This document shows, piece by piece, positions 54,649 to 63,601 of a stretch of 64,000 nucleotides of DNA (its first letter is position 1; each line of letters starts with the position of its first letter). Source of the stretch: Massilia sp. METH4 (GTDB lineage: Bacteria > Pseudomonadota > Gammaproteobacteria > Burkholderiales > Burkholderiaceae_D); the NCBI RefSeq assembly GCF_037094685.1, contig NZ_CP146614.1, positions 3,968,001-4,032,000 of the forward strand, written 5' to 3'. The notes under the pieces are model-generated. The model did no database searches, was not told the origin of the DNA, and saw only the letters and a program-made list of their open reading frames with translations. Position numbers and translations under genes: made by a program.

Positions 54649-55827
54649 GTGGACGTCCGGACGCTGGTTCTCACCCTGGCGCTCGGCAACCTGGCGCTCT
54701 GCGCGGCGCTGTTCTTCCATGAAACCGACAACCGCCAGCGCGGTGGCCTGGCCACGTTCGCGCTGGCCAGCCAGTTCCAGGCGGTCGCCTGGCTGCTGCT
54801 GTATTTCCGCGGCGCGATTCCCGACCTGGTGACCGGCCCGATCGCCAACGTGGCGCTGTTCGCCGGCGTGGCCATCGAAGCCGGCGCGCTATGGGAGCGG
54901 GCCGGCCGTACCGGCTGGCGGCGAGTCGTGCTGCCCATCCTCGGCCTGGCGGTTGCCGCCTGGCTGGCCTGCTACGTGCTGGAGATCGACGCGGGTGTGC
55001 GCGTGGCGGCCGGCTCCGGCATCGTCGGCGCGTTCTACATCGCCGGCGCGGCCGCGCTGGCGGTCGGCTGGCGCAGGGCCACGATGTTGCAGCGCTTCCT
55101 GGCCGTGGCGCTGGCGGTGCTGGGCCTGGCGATCGGCGGGCGCGGCCTGCTGGCGCTGGCGTGGCCGCAGGGCTGGTACGGCGTGGGGCCGGCCCAGCTG
55201 CAGGGCGTGGGTTACGTGGCCTTCTACCTCGCCATGCTGGTCGGCGCCGCCGGCTACCTGCTGCTGGCGCGCGAAACGTTGCAGGGCGAACTGGCGCGCC
55301 TGGAACTGGTCGATGCGCTGACGGAGGTGCCGAACCGCCGCGGCTTCCAGGCGGCACTGGCGCCGTGGCTGGCGCTGGCGCGCCGCCCCGGCCTGCCGAC
55401 CGCGCTGCTGATCCTGGACCTGGACGGTTTCAGGCGCGTGAACGATCACTACGGCCACGGCGTGGGCGACAAGGTACTGAAGGCGCTGGTGGACGCCTGC
55501 CGCCGCCAGCTGCGCGACAGCGACCTGATGGGCCGCCTGGGCGGCACCGAGTTCGCGATCCAGCTGCCGCGCACGGCGCTGGCCGACGCCGTGCGGGTGG
55601 CCGAGCGCATCCGCGAGTCGATCGAGGCCCATCCCGTGAAAGTCGAGCGCGCCGTGATCTCGCTGACGGCCAGCCTGGGCGTGACGACCATCCGCGCCGA
55701 CGATACCAGCGTGAGCCTGTTCAAGCGGGCCGACGAAGCGTTGCAGGCCGCCAAGCTGCGCGGCCGCAACCTCGTGGTGGCCGCGCCGCCGCCGGTGGAG
55801 GAAGAGGGCGCCGGCACCGCCGCCTGA
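54649..55827 (+). CDS. Membrane GGDEF-domain protein (GGTEF variant)
   Basis: 392 residues from a GTG start next to the preceding stop. The first 215 residues hold about seven membrane helices without known sensor family. The GGDEF domain (about 220-375) keeps LTEVPNRRGFQAAL, LILDLDGFRRVNDHYGHGVGDKVL and ADEALQAAK, but the signature is RLGGTEFAIQL: threonine replaces the first acidic residue. That residue normally helps bind metal, so cyclase activity is uncertain. It may be a weak cyclase or a c-di-GMP/GTP-binding sensor. Confidence 0.9.
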   Translation: MDVRTLVLTLALGNLALCAALFFHETDNRQRGGLATFALASQFQAVAWLLLYFRGAIPDLVTGPIANVALFAGVAIEAGALWERAGRTGWRRVVLPILGLAVAAWLACYVLEIDAGVRVAAGSGIVGAFYIAGAAALAVGWRRATMLQRFLAVALAVLGLAIGGRGLLALAWPQGWYGVGPAQLQGVGYVAFYLAMLVGAAGYLLLARETLQGELARLELVDALTEVPNRRGFQAALAPWLALARRPGLPTALLILDLDGFRRVNDHYGHGVGDKVLKALVDACRRQLRDSDLMGRLGGTEFAIQLPRTALADAVRVAERIRESIEAHPVKVERAVISLTASLGVTTIRADDTSVSLFKRADEALQAAKLRGRNLVVAAPPPVEEEGAGTAA

Positions 55828-55942
55828 ACAGCGCGCTCTTCCCGTGTGTTCCTCGCGTTGTTCCCATTATGTACGGGGTCCTGTCATCAAGCCGTCACTT
55901 GGGCGGTCCAATATGATAGGATTTTCAATATAAACGATATAA

Positions 55943-57409
55943 ATGGAATTCCCGATGTATGCAGCGGTCGATCTCGGCTCGAACAGTTTCCGCCTGTCCA
56001 TAGGCAAACATGATGGCGACACGATCCGCGTGCTCAAGAGCATGCGGGAACCGATCCGGCTCGCCGCCGGGCTCGATGCCGCCGGCAACCTCACCGAAGC
56101 GGCCCAGCAGCGCGCCATCGCCTGCCTGCAGAACTTCGCGATCACGCTGTCGACCTACCAGCTCGACGCGGTGCGCGTGGTCGCCACCTCGACGATGCGC
56201 CAGGCACAGAACATCGCCACCTTCCTGCCACAGTGCGAGGCCGCCATCGGCTGCCCCATCGAGATCATTTCGGGCGAGGAAGAGGGGCGGCTGATCTACA
56301 TGGGCGTGGCCAGCGCGCTGGCCCAGCCGAACGAGCGGCGCCTGGTGGTCGACATCGGCGGCGGCTCCACCGAGCTCATCCTGGGTCGCGGGCTCGACAT
56401 CGAGCGCGTGGAATCGTTCAGCGTGGGCAGCGTGAAGCAGAGCCTGTCGTTCTTCATCAACGGCTATGTCGACGGCCCCTCGTACGAGGCGGCCATCCTG
56501 TCGGCGCGCAGCCATTTCGAGGATGGCGCGCCGCCCTACATGCCGCAGTACTGGAAGCGGGCCTACGGCTCTTCCGGCACGATTCGCGCGATTGCCGAGG
56601 TGATCGAGAAGAACGGCCTGGGCAAGGGCATCACGCCGGACAGCCTGGATGCGCTGAAGAAACGCTTCATCGCCCTCGGCCATGTGAACCGCATCGACCT
56701 GCCGGGCCTGCGCCCGGACCGCGCCTCGACGGTGGTCGGCGGCCTGGCGATCCTGATCGGCGTGCTGCACGAGCTCGATATCGACGAGCTGACGCCGATC
56801 GAGGCCGGCCTGCGCATGGGCGTGATGTGGGACCTGTACCAGCGCGAGATGCGGCGCGACCGGCGCGAGCAGTCGGTGCGCGATTTCGCGCGCAAGTTCC
56901 ACGTCGAGGAAACGCGCGCCACCCGCGTGGCGGACGACGCGCTGGCGCTGCTCGACCAGCTGAAGACGGCCAGCGACGCCACGCCCCGGCTGCTGTACTG
57001 GAGCGCGCTGCTGCACGAAGTGGGGCAGGCGATCTCGCAGACGGGCCACCACAAGCACGCCGCCTACATGATCGAGAATGCCGACCTGCCGGGCTTCACC
57101 ACGCGCGAGCAGCGCACCATGAGCCGCCTGCTGATGGCGCAGAAGGGCAACCTGCGCAAGGTCGAGGAATTCCTGGCCGACCCCGACTTCGCCCGCGCCG
57201 TCGTGGCGCTGCGGTTGGCCATCGTGTTCATGCACGCGCGCATCACCGTCGCCGAGGCGCAGCCGAAGCTGCGCATGAAGAACCGCATCGAGCTGGAGCT
57301 GCCGCGCGCCCTCGTCAGCGGGCATCCCACGCTGTCGTACTGGATCGAGAAGGAACAGGAGCACTGGGACGAGGTGGGCGTGGACCTGGGCTTGCGGACG
57401 GGGTCGTGA
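55943..57409 (+). CDS. ppx: Exopolyphosphatase / guanosine pentaphosphatase (Ppx/GppA)
   Basis: 488 residues. The ASKHA phosphate-binding loop AAVDLGSNSFRLSIGKHDGD is at the N-terminus. The conserved TSTMRQAQNIATF, the acidic ISGEEEGRLIYMGV and the second loop LVVDIGGGSTELILGRG follow. The C-terminal helical HD-like part (about 310-488) is degenerate. Hydrolyses polyphosphate and/or pppGpp in the cytoplasm. The start is MEFPM at 55943 or, four codons later, MYAAV. No ppk gene is in the window. Confidence 0.92.
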   Translation: MEFPMYAAVDLGSNSFRLSIGKHDGDTIRVLKSMREPIRLAAGLDAAGNLTEAAQQRAIACLQNFAITLSTYQLDAVRVVATSTMRQAQNIATFLPQCEAAIGCPIEIISGEEEGRLIYMGVASALAQPNERRLVVDIGGGSTELILGRGLDIERVESFSVGSVKQSLSFFINGYVDGPSYEAAILSARSHFEDGAPPYMPQYWKRAYGSSGTIRAIAEVIEKNGLGKGITPDSLDALKKRFIALGHVNRIDLPGLRPDRASTVVGGLAILIGVLHELDIDELTPIEAGLRMGVMWDLYQREMRRDRREQSVRDFARKFHVEETRATRVADDALALLDQLKTASDATPRLLYWSALLHEVGQAISQTGHHKHAAYMIENADLPGFTTREQRTMSRLLMAQKGNLRKVEEFLADPDFARAVVALRLAIVFMHARITVAEAQPKLRMKNRIELELPRALVSGHPTLSYWIEKEQEHWDEVGVDLGLRTGS

Positions 57410-57511
57410 CCATCCCCAGGCATCGGCTCCGGCCCATGCCGGCGGGAGTGTCTCGCCGTCGCGTGCCGCCCCATACTGCGTTCGACAGCTCCACGCTACC
57501 GGATTGCATCC

Positions 57512-57682
57512 CTTAAGGAAGCGCTGATTTATTCATGGCGGCGATCTTGGCCCTGAGAAAACGCGCCCAGCTGCGGCACAAATGGCCCGCCATACCTCGG
57601 TATGACGGACCATTTGCGTCTTGCTGGATACGTTTTTCAGGACCAATCTCATCCACCAGCAATAAATCAGCGCTTCCTTAAG
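57512..57682. mobile_element. MITE-like element with 22-bp terminal inverted repeats
   Basis: 171 bp bounded by exact 22-bp inverted repeats (57512-57533, beginning CTTAAGGAAGCGCTGA, and 57661-57682). The interior has no long reading frame but an imperfect hairpin (CAAATGGCCCGCCATACC at 57580 against GGTATGACGGACCATTTG). Size and ends suit a non-autonomous element moved by a transposase encoded elsewhere. It occupies most of the 389-bp gap 57410-57798; the rest holds no gene and must contain the cah promoter. Confidence 0.75.
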
Positions 57683-57798
57683 TCTCTCCTCATTTTGCCT
57701 TAACAAAATATTTCTGGCGATCCTGTTAACGTTGGAGCTGTCGAAACGCACGCATGGCGCGTGCCTTCGCTGGTCAACTTCAACGTATCGGGTCAATC

Positions 57799-58548
57799 AT
57801 GAAAGCAAAAATCGTTCTGCTGGCAGCCGCCCTGGCCGCCGGCATGGCAAGCGTGCACGCCGCCGACAAGGCACCGGCGCACTGGGAATACAAGGGCAAG
57901 GCGGGCACGTCGCACTGGGGCGACCTGGAGCCGGACTTCGCCGCCTGCAAGCAGGGCAAGGCGCAGTCGCCGATCGATATCCGCGGCGCGAAAACGGGCG
58001 CGCCGGCGCCGATCGGTTTCGAGTACACGGCCACCCATGCCGACATCGTCAACAACGGCCACACCGTGCAGGTGAACCTGCCCGAGGGTGGCCTGGTGCA
58101 CCTGGCCAGCGGCGACTACAAGCTCGTGCAGATGCACTTCCACACGCCGAGCGAGGAAAAGATCAACGGCAAGCGCTACCCGCTGGTGGCGCACCTGGTG
58201 CACAAGAACGCCGACGGCGAACTGGCGGTCGTGGCCGTGCTGTTCAAGCAGGGCAAGGAAAACACCGCGCTGAAATCCGTGTTCGCCGACCTGCCGGCGC
58301 ACGCGGGTGACCACCACCCCGTGACGGGCGAGCTCGACCTGCAAGCCCTGATCCCGGCCGAACACAGCTATTACGCCTACATGGGTTCGTTGACGACGCC
58401 GCCGTGCAGCGAGGGCGTGCACTGGCAGGTGATGAAGGAACCGGTCGATATCTCGAAAGCCCAGCTGGCCGCCTTCCGCAAGCTGTATCACATGAATGCG
58501 CGGCCGGTGCAGCCGCTCAATGGCCGCGTGGTGGAAGTGGCCGGTTGA
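57799..58548 (+). CDS. cah: Alpha-type carbonic anhydrase, periplasmic
   Basis: 249 residues. The signal peptide is MKAKIVLLAAALAAGMASVHA. The alpha-CA fold shows HWGDLEPDFAACKQGKAQSP and IDI. The zinc ligands are two histidines in LVQMHFHTPSEE (near residues 113-115) and one in AHLVHKN (near 134). MGSLTTPPCSEGVHWQVM carries the conserved threonine. It interconverts CO2 and bicarbonate in the periplasm. The start at 57799 gives a clean signal peptide; 15 open codons upstream are ignored. A MITE-like element lies about 115 bp upstream. Confidence 0.95.
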   Translation: MKAKIVLLAAALAAGMASVHAADKAPAHWEYKGKAGTSHWGDLEPDFAACKQGKAQSPIDIRGAKTGAPAPIGFEYTATHADIVNNGHTVQVNLPEGGLVHLASGDYKLVQMHFHTPSEEKINGKRYPLVAHLVHKNADGELAVVAVLFKQGKENTALKSVFADLPAHAGDHHPVTGELDLQALIPAEHSYYAYMGSLTTPPCSEGVHWQVMKEPVDISKAQLAAFRKLYHMNARPVQPLNGRVVEVAG

Positions 58549-58635
58549 TATCGGCTTTGCTGGACGGCAAGCGAGGATTGGCGTCCTCATCCATCAAGGA
58601 AGCCATCGCACGAACCAAGACCAGCCGCCGCGCCG

Positions 58636-58743
58636 GACCAGCGCATCATGGAAGCGATCTACGAATCGGCGCGCACGGGCAGGGCCGTGAAGCTGTCGCC
58701 GCCGGGCCGCACGCGGGCGCCCGAGCCCAAGATGGAGGGGTGA
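58636..58743 (+). pseudogene. Remnant of a Gfo/Idh/MocA-family oxidoreductase (C-terminus)
   Basis: Thirty-five codons read DQRIMEAIYESARTGRAVKL, then a short arginine/proline tail and a TGA stop. The pattern (M.AIYESARTGR.V.L) is typical of the very end of glucose-fructose oxidoreductase-like proteins. No start, ribosome site or upstream domain is present in the 87 bp after the carbonic anhydrase stop. Judged a truncated relic. Confidence 0.55.
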
Positions 58744-58843
58744 CTTCCTGCCCCGCGGTCTGGTTGCAAAATATTGACAAAGAGAATGTACCCCTGCCTT
58801 GTGGTTTTGCTTACACTATAGCCTTGTGAGCACGGAGGCAGGG

Positions 58844-59668
58844 ATGGTGGCTGGGAGCGCTGGACGGGTGAAGGGGATGGCGGCGGCGCTGGCGGCATGT
58901 GCCGGGCTCGCTGCCGTGTCCGCGCACGCCATGCAGGCGGCCGCCGCACCGAAGATCACGCTGTGCTACGAACGGGCCGACGTGCTGCCGTGGCGCACCG
59001 AGGACGGCCGCGGGCTGAACTTCGAGCTGCTCAAGCTGGTGGGCCAGCGCGAGAATATCCGCTTCGATTTCCAGAGCATGCCGTGGAAGCGCTGCCTGGC
59101 ACAACTGAAGGCCAATGCCGTCGACGGCGCGTTCGCCGTGAGCTTCAAGAGCGACCGCCGCGAGATCGGCGAATACCCGGGCGGGGCCGCGCCCGACGTC
59201 TCCAAGCGCATGCACGTTGACCGCTACGTCCTGCTGCGCCGCAAGGGCAGCAACGTGGACTGGGATGGCAAGACGCTGTCTAACGTGGACGGCGCCGTGG
59301 GCGCGCAGCTGGGCTATTCGGTCACGGACGTGCTGCGCAGCCTGAACGTGACCGTGGACGAAGGCAGCCAGCGCTCCGACGAACTGGTGCGCAAGCTGCT
59401 GGCCGGGCGCCTCGCCGCGGCGGCCGTGGGCGGCAGCGATGCGCGCACGCTGCTGGCGGGGCCGTTCGGGCCGCAGATCGAGGCGCTGCCGCGGCCGCTC
59501 ATCGAAAAGCCGTACTTCCTGCTGCTGTCGCACCAGCTGGTGGAACGCCAGCCGGAGCTGGCGCGGCGCATCTGGAATGCCGTCGAAGCGGTGCGCAACG
59601 GCGAGCAATACAGGAAGCTCGAGAAATCCGAAGTACCGGCCGCCGCCGGCAAGGGCAAGCAACCTTGA
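58844..59668 (+). CDS. Periplasmic solute-binding protein, family 3-like
   Basis: 274 residues with a signal segment (GMAAALAACAGLAAVSAHA). The mature protein resembles amino-acid-type SBP_bac_3 domains: ITLCYERADVLPWRTEDGRG, NFELLKLVGQRENIRFDFQS, MPWKRCLAQLKANAVDGAFA, then VDRYVLLRRKG. GGAGGCAGGG precedes the ATG at 58844. No ABC permease is adjacent. Instead the stop overlaps the start of a hybrid kinase, so it probably delivers a ligand signal to that kinase. Confidence 0.9.
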   Translation: MVAGSAGRVKGMAAALAACAGLAAVSAHAMQAAAAPKITLCYERADVLPWRTEDGRGLNFELLKLVGQRENIRFDFQSMPWKRCLAQLKANAVDGAFAVSFKSDRREIGEYPGGAAPDVSKRMHVDRYVLLRRKGSNVDWDGKTLSNVDGAVGAQLGYSVTDVLRSLNVTVDEGSQRSDELVRKLLAGRLAAAAVGGSDARTLLAGPFGPQIEALPRPLIEKPYFLLLSHQLVERQPELARRIWNAVEAVRNGEQYRKLEKSEVPAAAGKGKQP

Positions 59669-62600
59669 TGTCACGGGCATTGAGCGCGTTGCGCAACCTG
59701 CGGGACACCTGGCGCCGCGACATCGTGTTGCGGCTGGCGGTGTCCATCTTCCTGGCCGTCGTGCTGTCCACCGCGGCCTACACCACGTACGCCGTGCGCA
59801 CGCTGCACGCGGAAGCCGAGCTGCAATTGCGCGAGCGTTCCGAGCGGCTGGTGACCGTGCTGTCGCAGGCGCTGGCGCGGCCGCTGTTCGACATCAATGG
59901 CGCCGCGATCACCAGCGTGGTCGACGCCATGCGCGCCACGCCCGAGGTGCTGATGCTGCGCGTGCTGGCCCCGAACGGCACCGAGCTGGCCAGCTTCGCC
60001 GCCTCGAAGCCGGATGCGCGTGGCGCGATCACGGTGCACCGCGACATCCACTTCCAGGACGGCGCGCGCAATTACCTGGTGGGCGCGGTCGACCTCACGT
60101 ACTCCCGGCGTGCCACCGACGTGGCCCTGCGCCAGCAACTGGTGCAGGCGCTGACCGTGAACCTGCTGCTGGCGCTGACGATCGTCGGCTCCGTGTTCCT
60201 CGTGGCGCGCAAGACGGTGCGGCCGTTCGGCGACATCCAGAACGCGCTGGAAAAGCTCGCCCAGGGCAAGACCGACATCCAGCTCTCCGGCATCGGCCGG
60301 GCCGACCAGGTCGGCCGGCTGTCGATCGCCGTGCGCAGCTTCCGCGACACGCTCACGCGGCTGCGCTACGCCGAAACCGAGCTGCGCACGCTGAACGGCG
60401 ACCTGGAACAGAAGGTGGACGCGCGCACGCAGGACTTGAAGCGCACGATCGCGGTGGCGCGCGACAGCGAACGCAAGCTGCGTGCGATCGTGGACACGGC
60501 GCTCGACGCCGTCGTCAACATGGACCGCAACGGCCGCGTGGTGGGCTGGAACCGGCAGGCCGAGGTCATCTTCGGCTACACGCGCGACGAGGCGCTGGGC
60601 CAGCAGCTGGACACGCTGATCATTCCGCCACGCTACCGCGCCGACCACCGCAAGGGCATGGCCCGCTACGTGGCCGGCGACAGCCCGGGTGAAGTGCTGG
60701 ACCGCCGCATCGAGGTCGAGGCGCTGCGCGCCGACGGCAGCGAATTCCCCATCGAACTGTCGATCACCCGCATCGACCTGGATGCCGGCGAATTCGAGTT
60801 CTGCGGCTTCATCCGCGACATCAGCGAGCGCCGGGAGCGCGAGCAGAAGCTGGTGGCGGCCAATGTGCGGGCCGAGGCGGCCAATATCGCCAAGTCGGAA
60901 TTCCTCGCCAACATGAGCCACGAGATCCGCACGCCGATGAGTGCGATCATCGGCATGGCCTACCTGGCGCTGCGCACCGACCTCAATACCAAGCAGCACG
61001 ACTACGTGAGCAAGATCCACCGCGCCGCGCTGTCCCTGCTGGGCATCATCAACGACATCCTCGACTTTTCCAAGATCGAGGCGGGCCGGCTCGAAGTCGA
61101 ACAGGTCCCGTTCTTCCTGGACGAGGTGCTGGCCCATGTGGCCAGCGTGACCAGCCAGCGCGCGGCCGAGAAGCAGCTCGAATACCTGTTCAACGTGCCG
61201 CCGGCGATCCCGCGCCATCTGGTGGGCGACCCGCTGCGGCTGGGGCAGGTGCTGATCAATCTCGTCAACAACGCCGTCAAGTTCACGCCGGCCGGCGAGC
61301 TGGAACTGTCCTGTACGCAGCTGCCGGCCGCGGCACAGGACCGCGTTGCCCTGCGCTTCTCGGTGCGCGACACCGGCATCGGCATGCCGGAAGAACAGAT
61401 GGGCAAGCTGTTCCGTGCCTTCAACCAGGCCGACGGCTCCACGTCGCGCCAGTTCGGGGGCACCGGCCTGGGCCTGTCGATCTCGCAGCAGCTGGTGCGG
61501 CTGATGGGTGGCACGATCACGGTGAAGAGCGAGCAGGGCAAAGGGTCGGTGTTTTCGTTCGACCTGGAATTCGGCCTCTCCGGCCAGCCGGAACGCCCGC
61601 CGGTCGTGCCCGCGGCGCTGAACGATGCGCGCGTGCTGCTGGTGGACGACAGCCCGGTGGCGCTGGAGGTTCTGGGCGAGGCGGCGCGCGCGCTGCCGCT
61701 GCGGGTGCACACGGCATCGTCGGGTGCCGAGGCGCTGGCCAACGTGCTGGAGGCCGACGCGGCCGACGACCCGTATGCGCTGGTGCTGACGGACTGGCAG
61801 ATGCCGGGCATGGACGGGATCGAACTGGCCCGCCGCGTGGCCGCCGCGCCGCTGGCGCGCCAGCCGGGCATGGTGTTGCTCACCGCCTTCGGCCGCGAGG
61901 AAGTGCAGCGCGAGGCGGAGGAGGCGGGCTTCGTGGGCTACCTGTTCAAGCCCATCGGTCAATCGATGCTCGTCGATACGCTGGTTTCCCTGTTTGCGCC
62001 GCCGCGCCGCCGCGGCCAGCCCGACGACGGCGGCAAGCTCGACGTGACGGGCCGCGTGCTGCTGGTCGAGGACAATCCCGTGAACCAGCAGATCGCCGCC
62101 GAACTGATGGGCATTCAGGGCATCGCCGTGGAATTCGCCGGCAACGGCCGCGAAGCGCTGGACCGGCTGGCCCAGGTAGGGCCGGGCTACTACGACGTGG
62201 TGCTGATGGACCTGGAAATGCCCACGCTGGACGGCCATGCCACCACGCTGGAACTGCGCCGCGACCGCCGATTCGACGGCTTGCCGGTGATCGCCATGAC
62301 GGCCCACGCACTGGCCGACGTGCGCGAACGCTGCCTGGCCGAAGGCATGCAGGATTACCTGACCAAGCCGATCGACCCCGACCTGCTGTATGCCACGCTG
62401 GCGCGCTGGCTGGGCCGCGCCATGCCGCCGGTGGCGCCGCGCCCGCCGCGCGCGCCCGGCCAGGAAGAGCTGCCGCTGCTGCCGGGGATCGACACGGTGC
62501 GCGGCCTGCGCCACGTGGCCGGCAACGAAACGCTGTACCTGCAATTGCTGGACCGCTTCCGCAATTCCCAGCGCGACGCCGCGACCGACCTGGCCACCGA

Positions 62601-63057
62601 CCTGCTGCACTGCGACCGCGACAGCGCGCGCCAGCGTGCCCACACCTTGCGGGGCGTGGCCGGCAATGTCGGCGCCAACGCGGTGGAGGCGACGGCGCGC
62701 GCCATCGAGGAAATACTGGACCGGCACGAAGTGCCGGCCGCCACCCTGGTCGACGAATTGACGGACGTGCTGCGCACCGCCGTCACCGGACTCGATGCCC
62801 ACTTCGGCAGCGCGGATGGCATGCCGGCAAACGCCGCCGGCGAGGCGGCGCCCGTGGTGCCCGAGGATGCGCTGGCGCGGCTGCGCGAACTGCTGTCTGC
62901 CTACAGCGGCGACAGCAACGATTATTTTGCCGGGGCGCGCCCGGCGCTGGCGGCCGTGCTGCCGCCGGCGGCGCTGGAGCGCGTGGCCGCGCACATCGCC
63001 AGTTATGAATTCGACGCGGCCCGGCAGGTGCTCGACGCCGCCCAGGAGGCAACATGA
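59668..63057 (+). CDS. Hybrid sensor kinase with HAMP, PAS, two receivers and Hpt
   Basis: 1129 residues. Membrane helices near 22-44 and 155-177 enclose a periplasmic sensor. HAMP (about 178-235), a coiled coil, PAS (about 265-385, VDTALDAVVNMDRNGRVVGW), then HisKA with FLANMSHEIRTPMSAIIGMA (histidine near 417) and HATPase (about 520-640). Receiver 1 has VLTDWQMPGMDG (near 708), receiver 2 VLMDLEMPTLDG (near 847), and a C-terminal Hpt has RQRAHTLRGVAGN (histidine near 991). BarA/BvgS-like phosphorelay. It overlaps the binding-protein stop and the next receiver start (ATGA), so all three act together. Confidence 0.94.
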   Translation: MSRALSALRNLRDTWRRDIVLRLAVSIFLAVVLSTAAYTTYAVRTLHAEAELQLRERSERLVTVLSQALARPLFDINGAAITSVVDAMRATPEVLMLRVLAPNGTELASFAASKPDARGAITVHRDIHFQDGARNYLVGAVDLTYSRRATDVALRQQLVQALTVNLLLALTIVGSVFLVARKTVRPFGDIQNALEKLAQGKTDIQLSGIGRADQVGRLSIAVRSFRDTLTRLRYAETELRTLNGDLEQKVDARTQDLKRTIAVARDSERKLRAIVDTALDAVVNMDRNGRVVGWNRQAEVIFGYTRDEALGQQLDTLIIPPRYRADHRKGMARYVAGDSPGEVLDRRIEVEALRADGSEFPIELSITRIDLDAGEFEFCGFIRDISERREREQKLVAANVRAEAANIAKSEFLANMSHEIRTPMSAIIGMAYLALRTDLNTKQHDYVSKIHRAALSLLGIINDILDFSKIEAGRLEVEQVPFFLDEVLAHVASVTSQRAAEKQLEYLFNVPPAIPRHLVGDPLRLGQVLINLVNNAVKFTPAGELELSCTQLPAAAQDRVALRFSVRDTGIGMPEEQMGKLFRAFNQADGSTSRQFGGTGLGLSISQQLVRLMGGTITVKSEQGKGSVFSFDLEFGLSGQPERPPVVPAALNDARVLLVDDSPVALEVLGEAARALPLRVHTASSGAEALANVLEADAADDPYALVLTDWQMPGMDGIELARRVAAAPLARQPGMVLLTAFGREEVQREAEEAGFVGYLFKPIGQSMLVDTLVSLFAPPRRRGQPDDGGKLDVTGRVLLVEDNPVNQQIAAELMGIQGIAVEFAGNGREALDRLAQVGPGYYDVVLMDLEMPTLDGHATTLELRRDRRFDGLPVIAMTAHALADVRERCLAEGMQDYLTKPIDPDLLYATLARWLGRAMPPVAPRPPRAPGQEELPLLPGIDTVRGLRHVAGNETLYLQLLDRFRNSQRDAATDLATDLLHCDRDSARQRAHTLRGVAGNVGANAVEATARAIEEILDRHEVPAATLVDELTDVLRTAVTGLDAHFGSADGMPANAAGEAAPVVPEDALARLRELLSAYSGDSNDYFAGARPALAAVLPPAALERVAAHIASYEFDAARQVLDAAQEAT

Positions 63058-63524
63058 ATCCCGCCCGCCCCACCGTGCTGATCGTGGACGACACGCCCGA
63101 CAACATCATGCTGCTGGCCACGCTGCTGAAGGAGAAGTACCGGACGAAGGTCGCCACCAACGGCGCCACGGCCTTGCAGATCCTGGCAGGCGGCGACGTG
63201 GACCTGGTGCTGCTGGACGTGATGATGCCGGACATGGATGGCCTGGAAGTGTGTCGCCGCATCGTGCGCGAGCCCCGCACGGCGGACGTGCCGGTGATCT
63301 TCACCACGGCGAAGAACCAGCCGGAAGACGAAGCGCGCGGGCTGGAGGCAGGCGCCGTCGACTACATCACCCGCCCGGTCAGCCCGCCGATCCTGTTCGC
63401 CCGCATCGCCACCCACCTGGCGCTGCGCGCCGCGCGCCGCGAACTGGCGCGCCGCAACGCCGAACTCGAAGCCTTGCTGGCGAAACGTGACGGCAATGCT
63501 GCCACGAAATTTGAGATACCTTAA
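63054..63524 (+). CDS. Single-domain response regulator with C-terminal coiled coil
   Basis: 156 residues. The receiver domain has VLIVDDTPDNIMLLATLLK, the phosphoacceptor aspartate in LVLLDVMMPDMDG (near residue 60), the threonine in IFTTAKN and lysine replaced by arginine in DYITRPVSP. The last 35 residues (ARRELARRNAELEALLAKRD) form a short helix. There is no DNA-binding output. It is coupled to the hybrid kinase. The K-to-R change at the normally invariant lysine may alter phosphorylation. Confidence 0.92.
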   Translation: MNPARPTVLIVDDTPDNIMLLATLLKEKYRTKVATNGATALQILAGGDVDLVLLDVMMPDMDGLEVCRRIVREPRTADVPVIFTTAKNQPEDEARGLEAGAVDYITRPVSPPILFARIATHLALRAARRELARRNAELEALLAKRDGNAATKFEIP

Positions 63525-63537
63525 GAAAATGTAAGGG

Positions 63538-63567
63538 TTGGTGCTCTTTCGCGAGAAATGGTATATA
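63538..63567 (+). promoter_or_regulatory. Candidate promoter for the Lys/Ala-rich gene
   Basis: TTGGTG (63538-63543) and TATATA (63562-63567) with 18 bp between, in a distinctly AT-rich stretch, 35 bp before the ATG at 63602. Confidence 0.4.
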
Positions 63568-63601
63568 TTATTTATATAGTTCAACTTTTCCAGGAGCATC
63601 C

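Noticed and set aside
58772..58820. TTGACA at 58774 as promoter of the binding-protein gene
   Set aside because: No acceptable -10 element lies 16-18 bp downstream; TACACT is too far away.
59671..62994. 1107-codon minus-strand frame opposite the hybrid kinase
   Set aside because: Histidine/arginine/glutamine-rich antisense translation of a kinase with all motifs intact on the plus strand.
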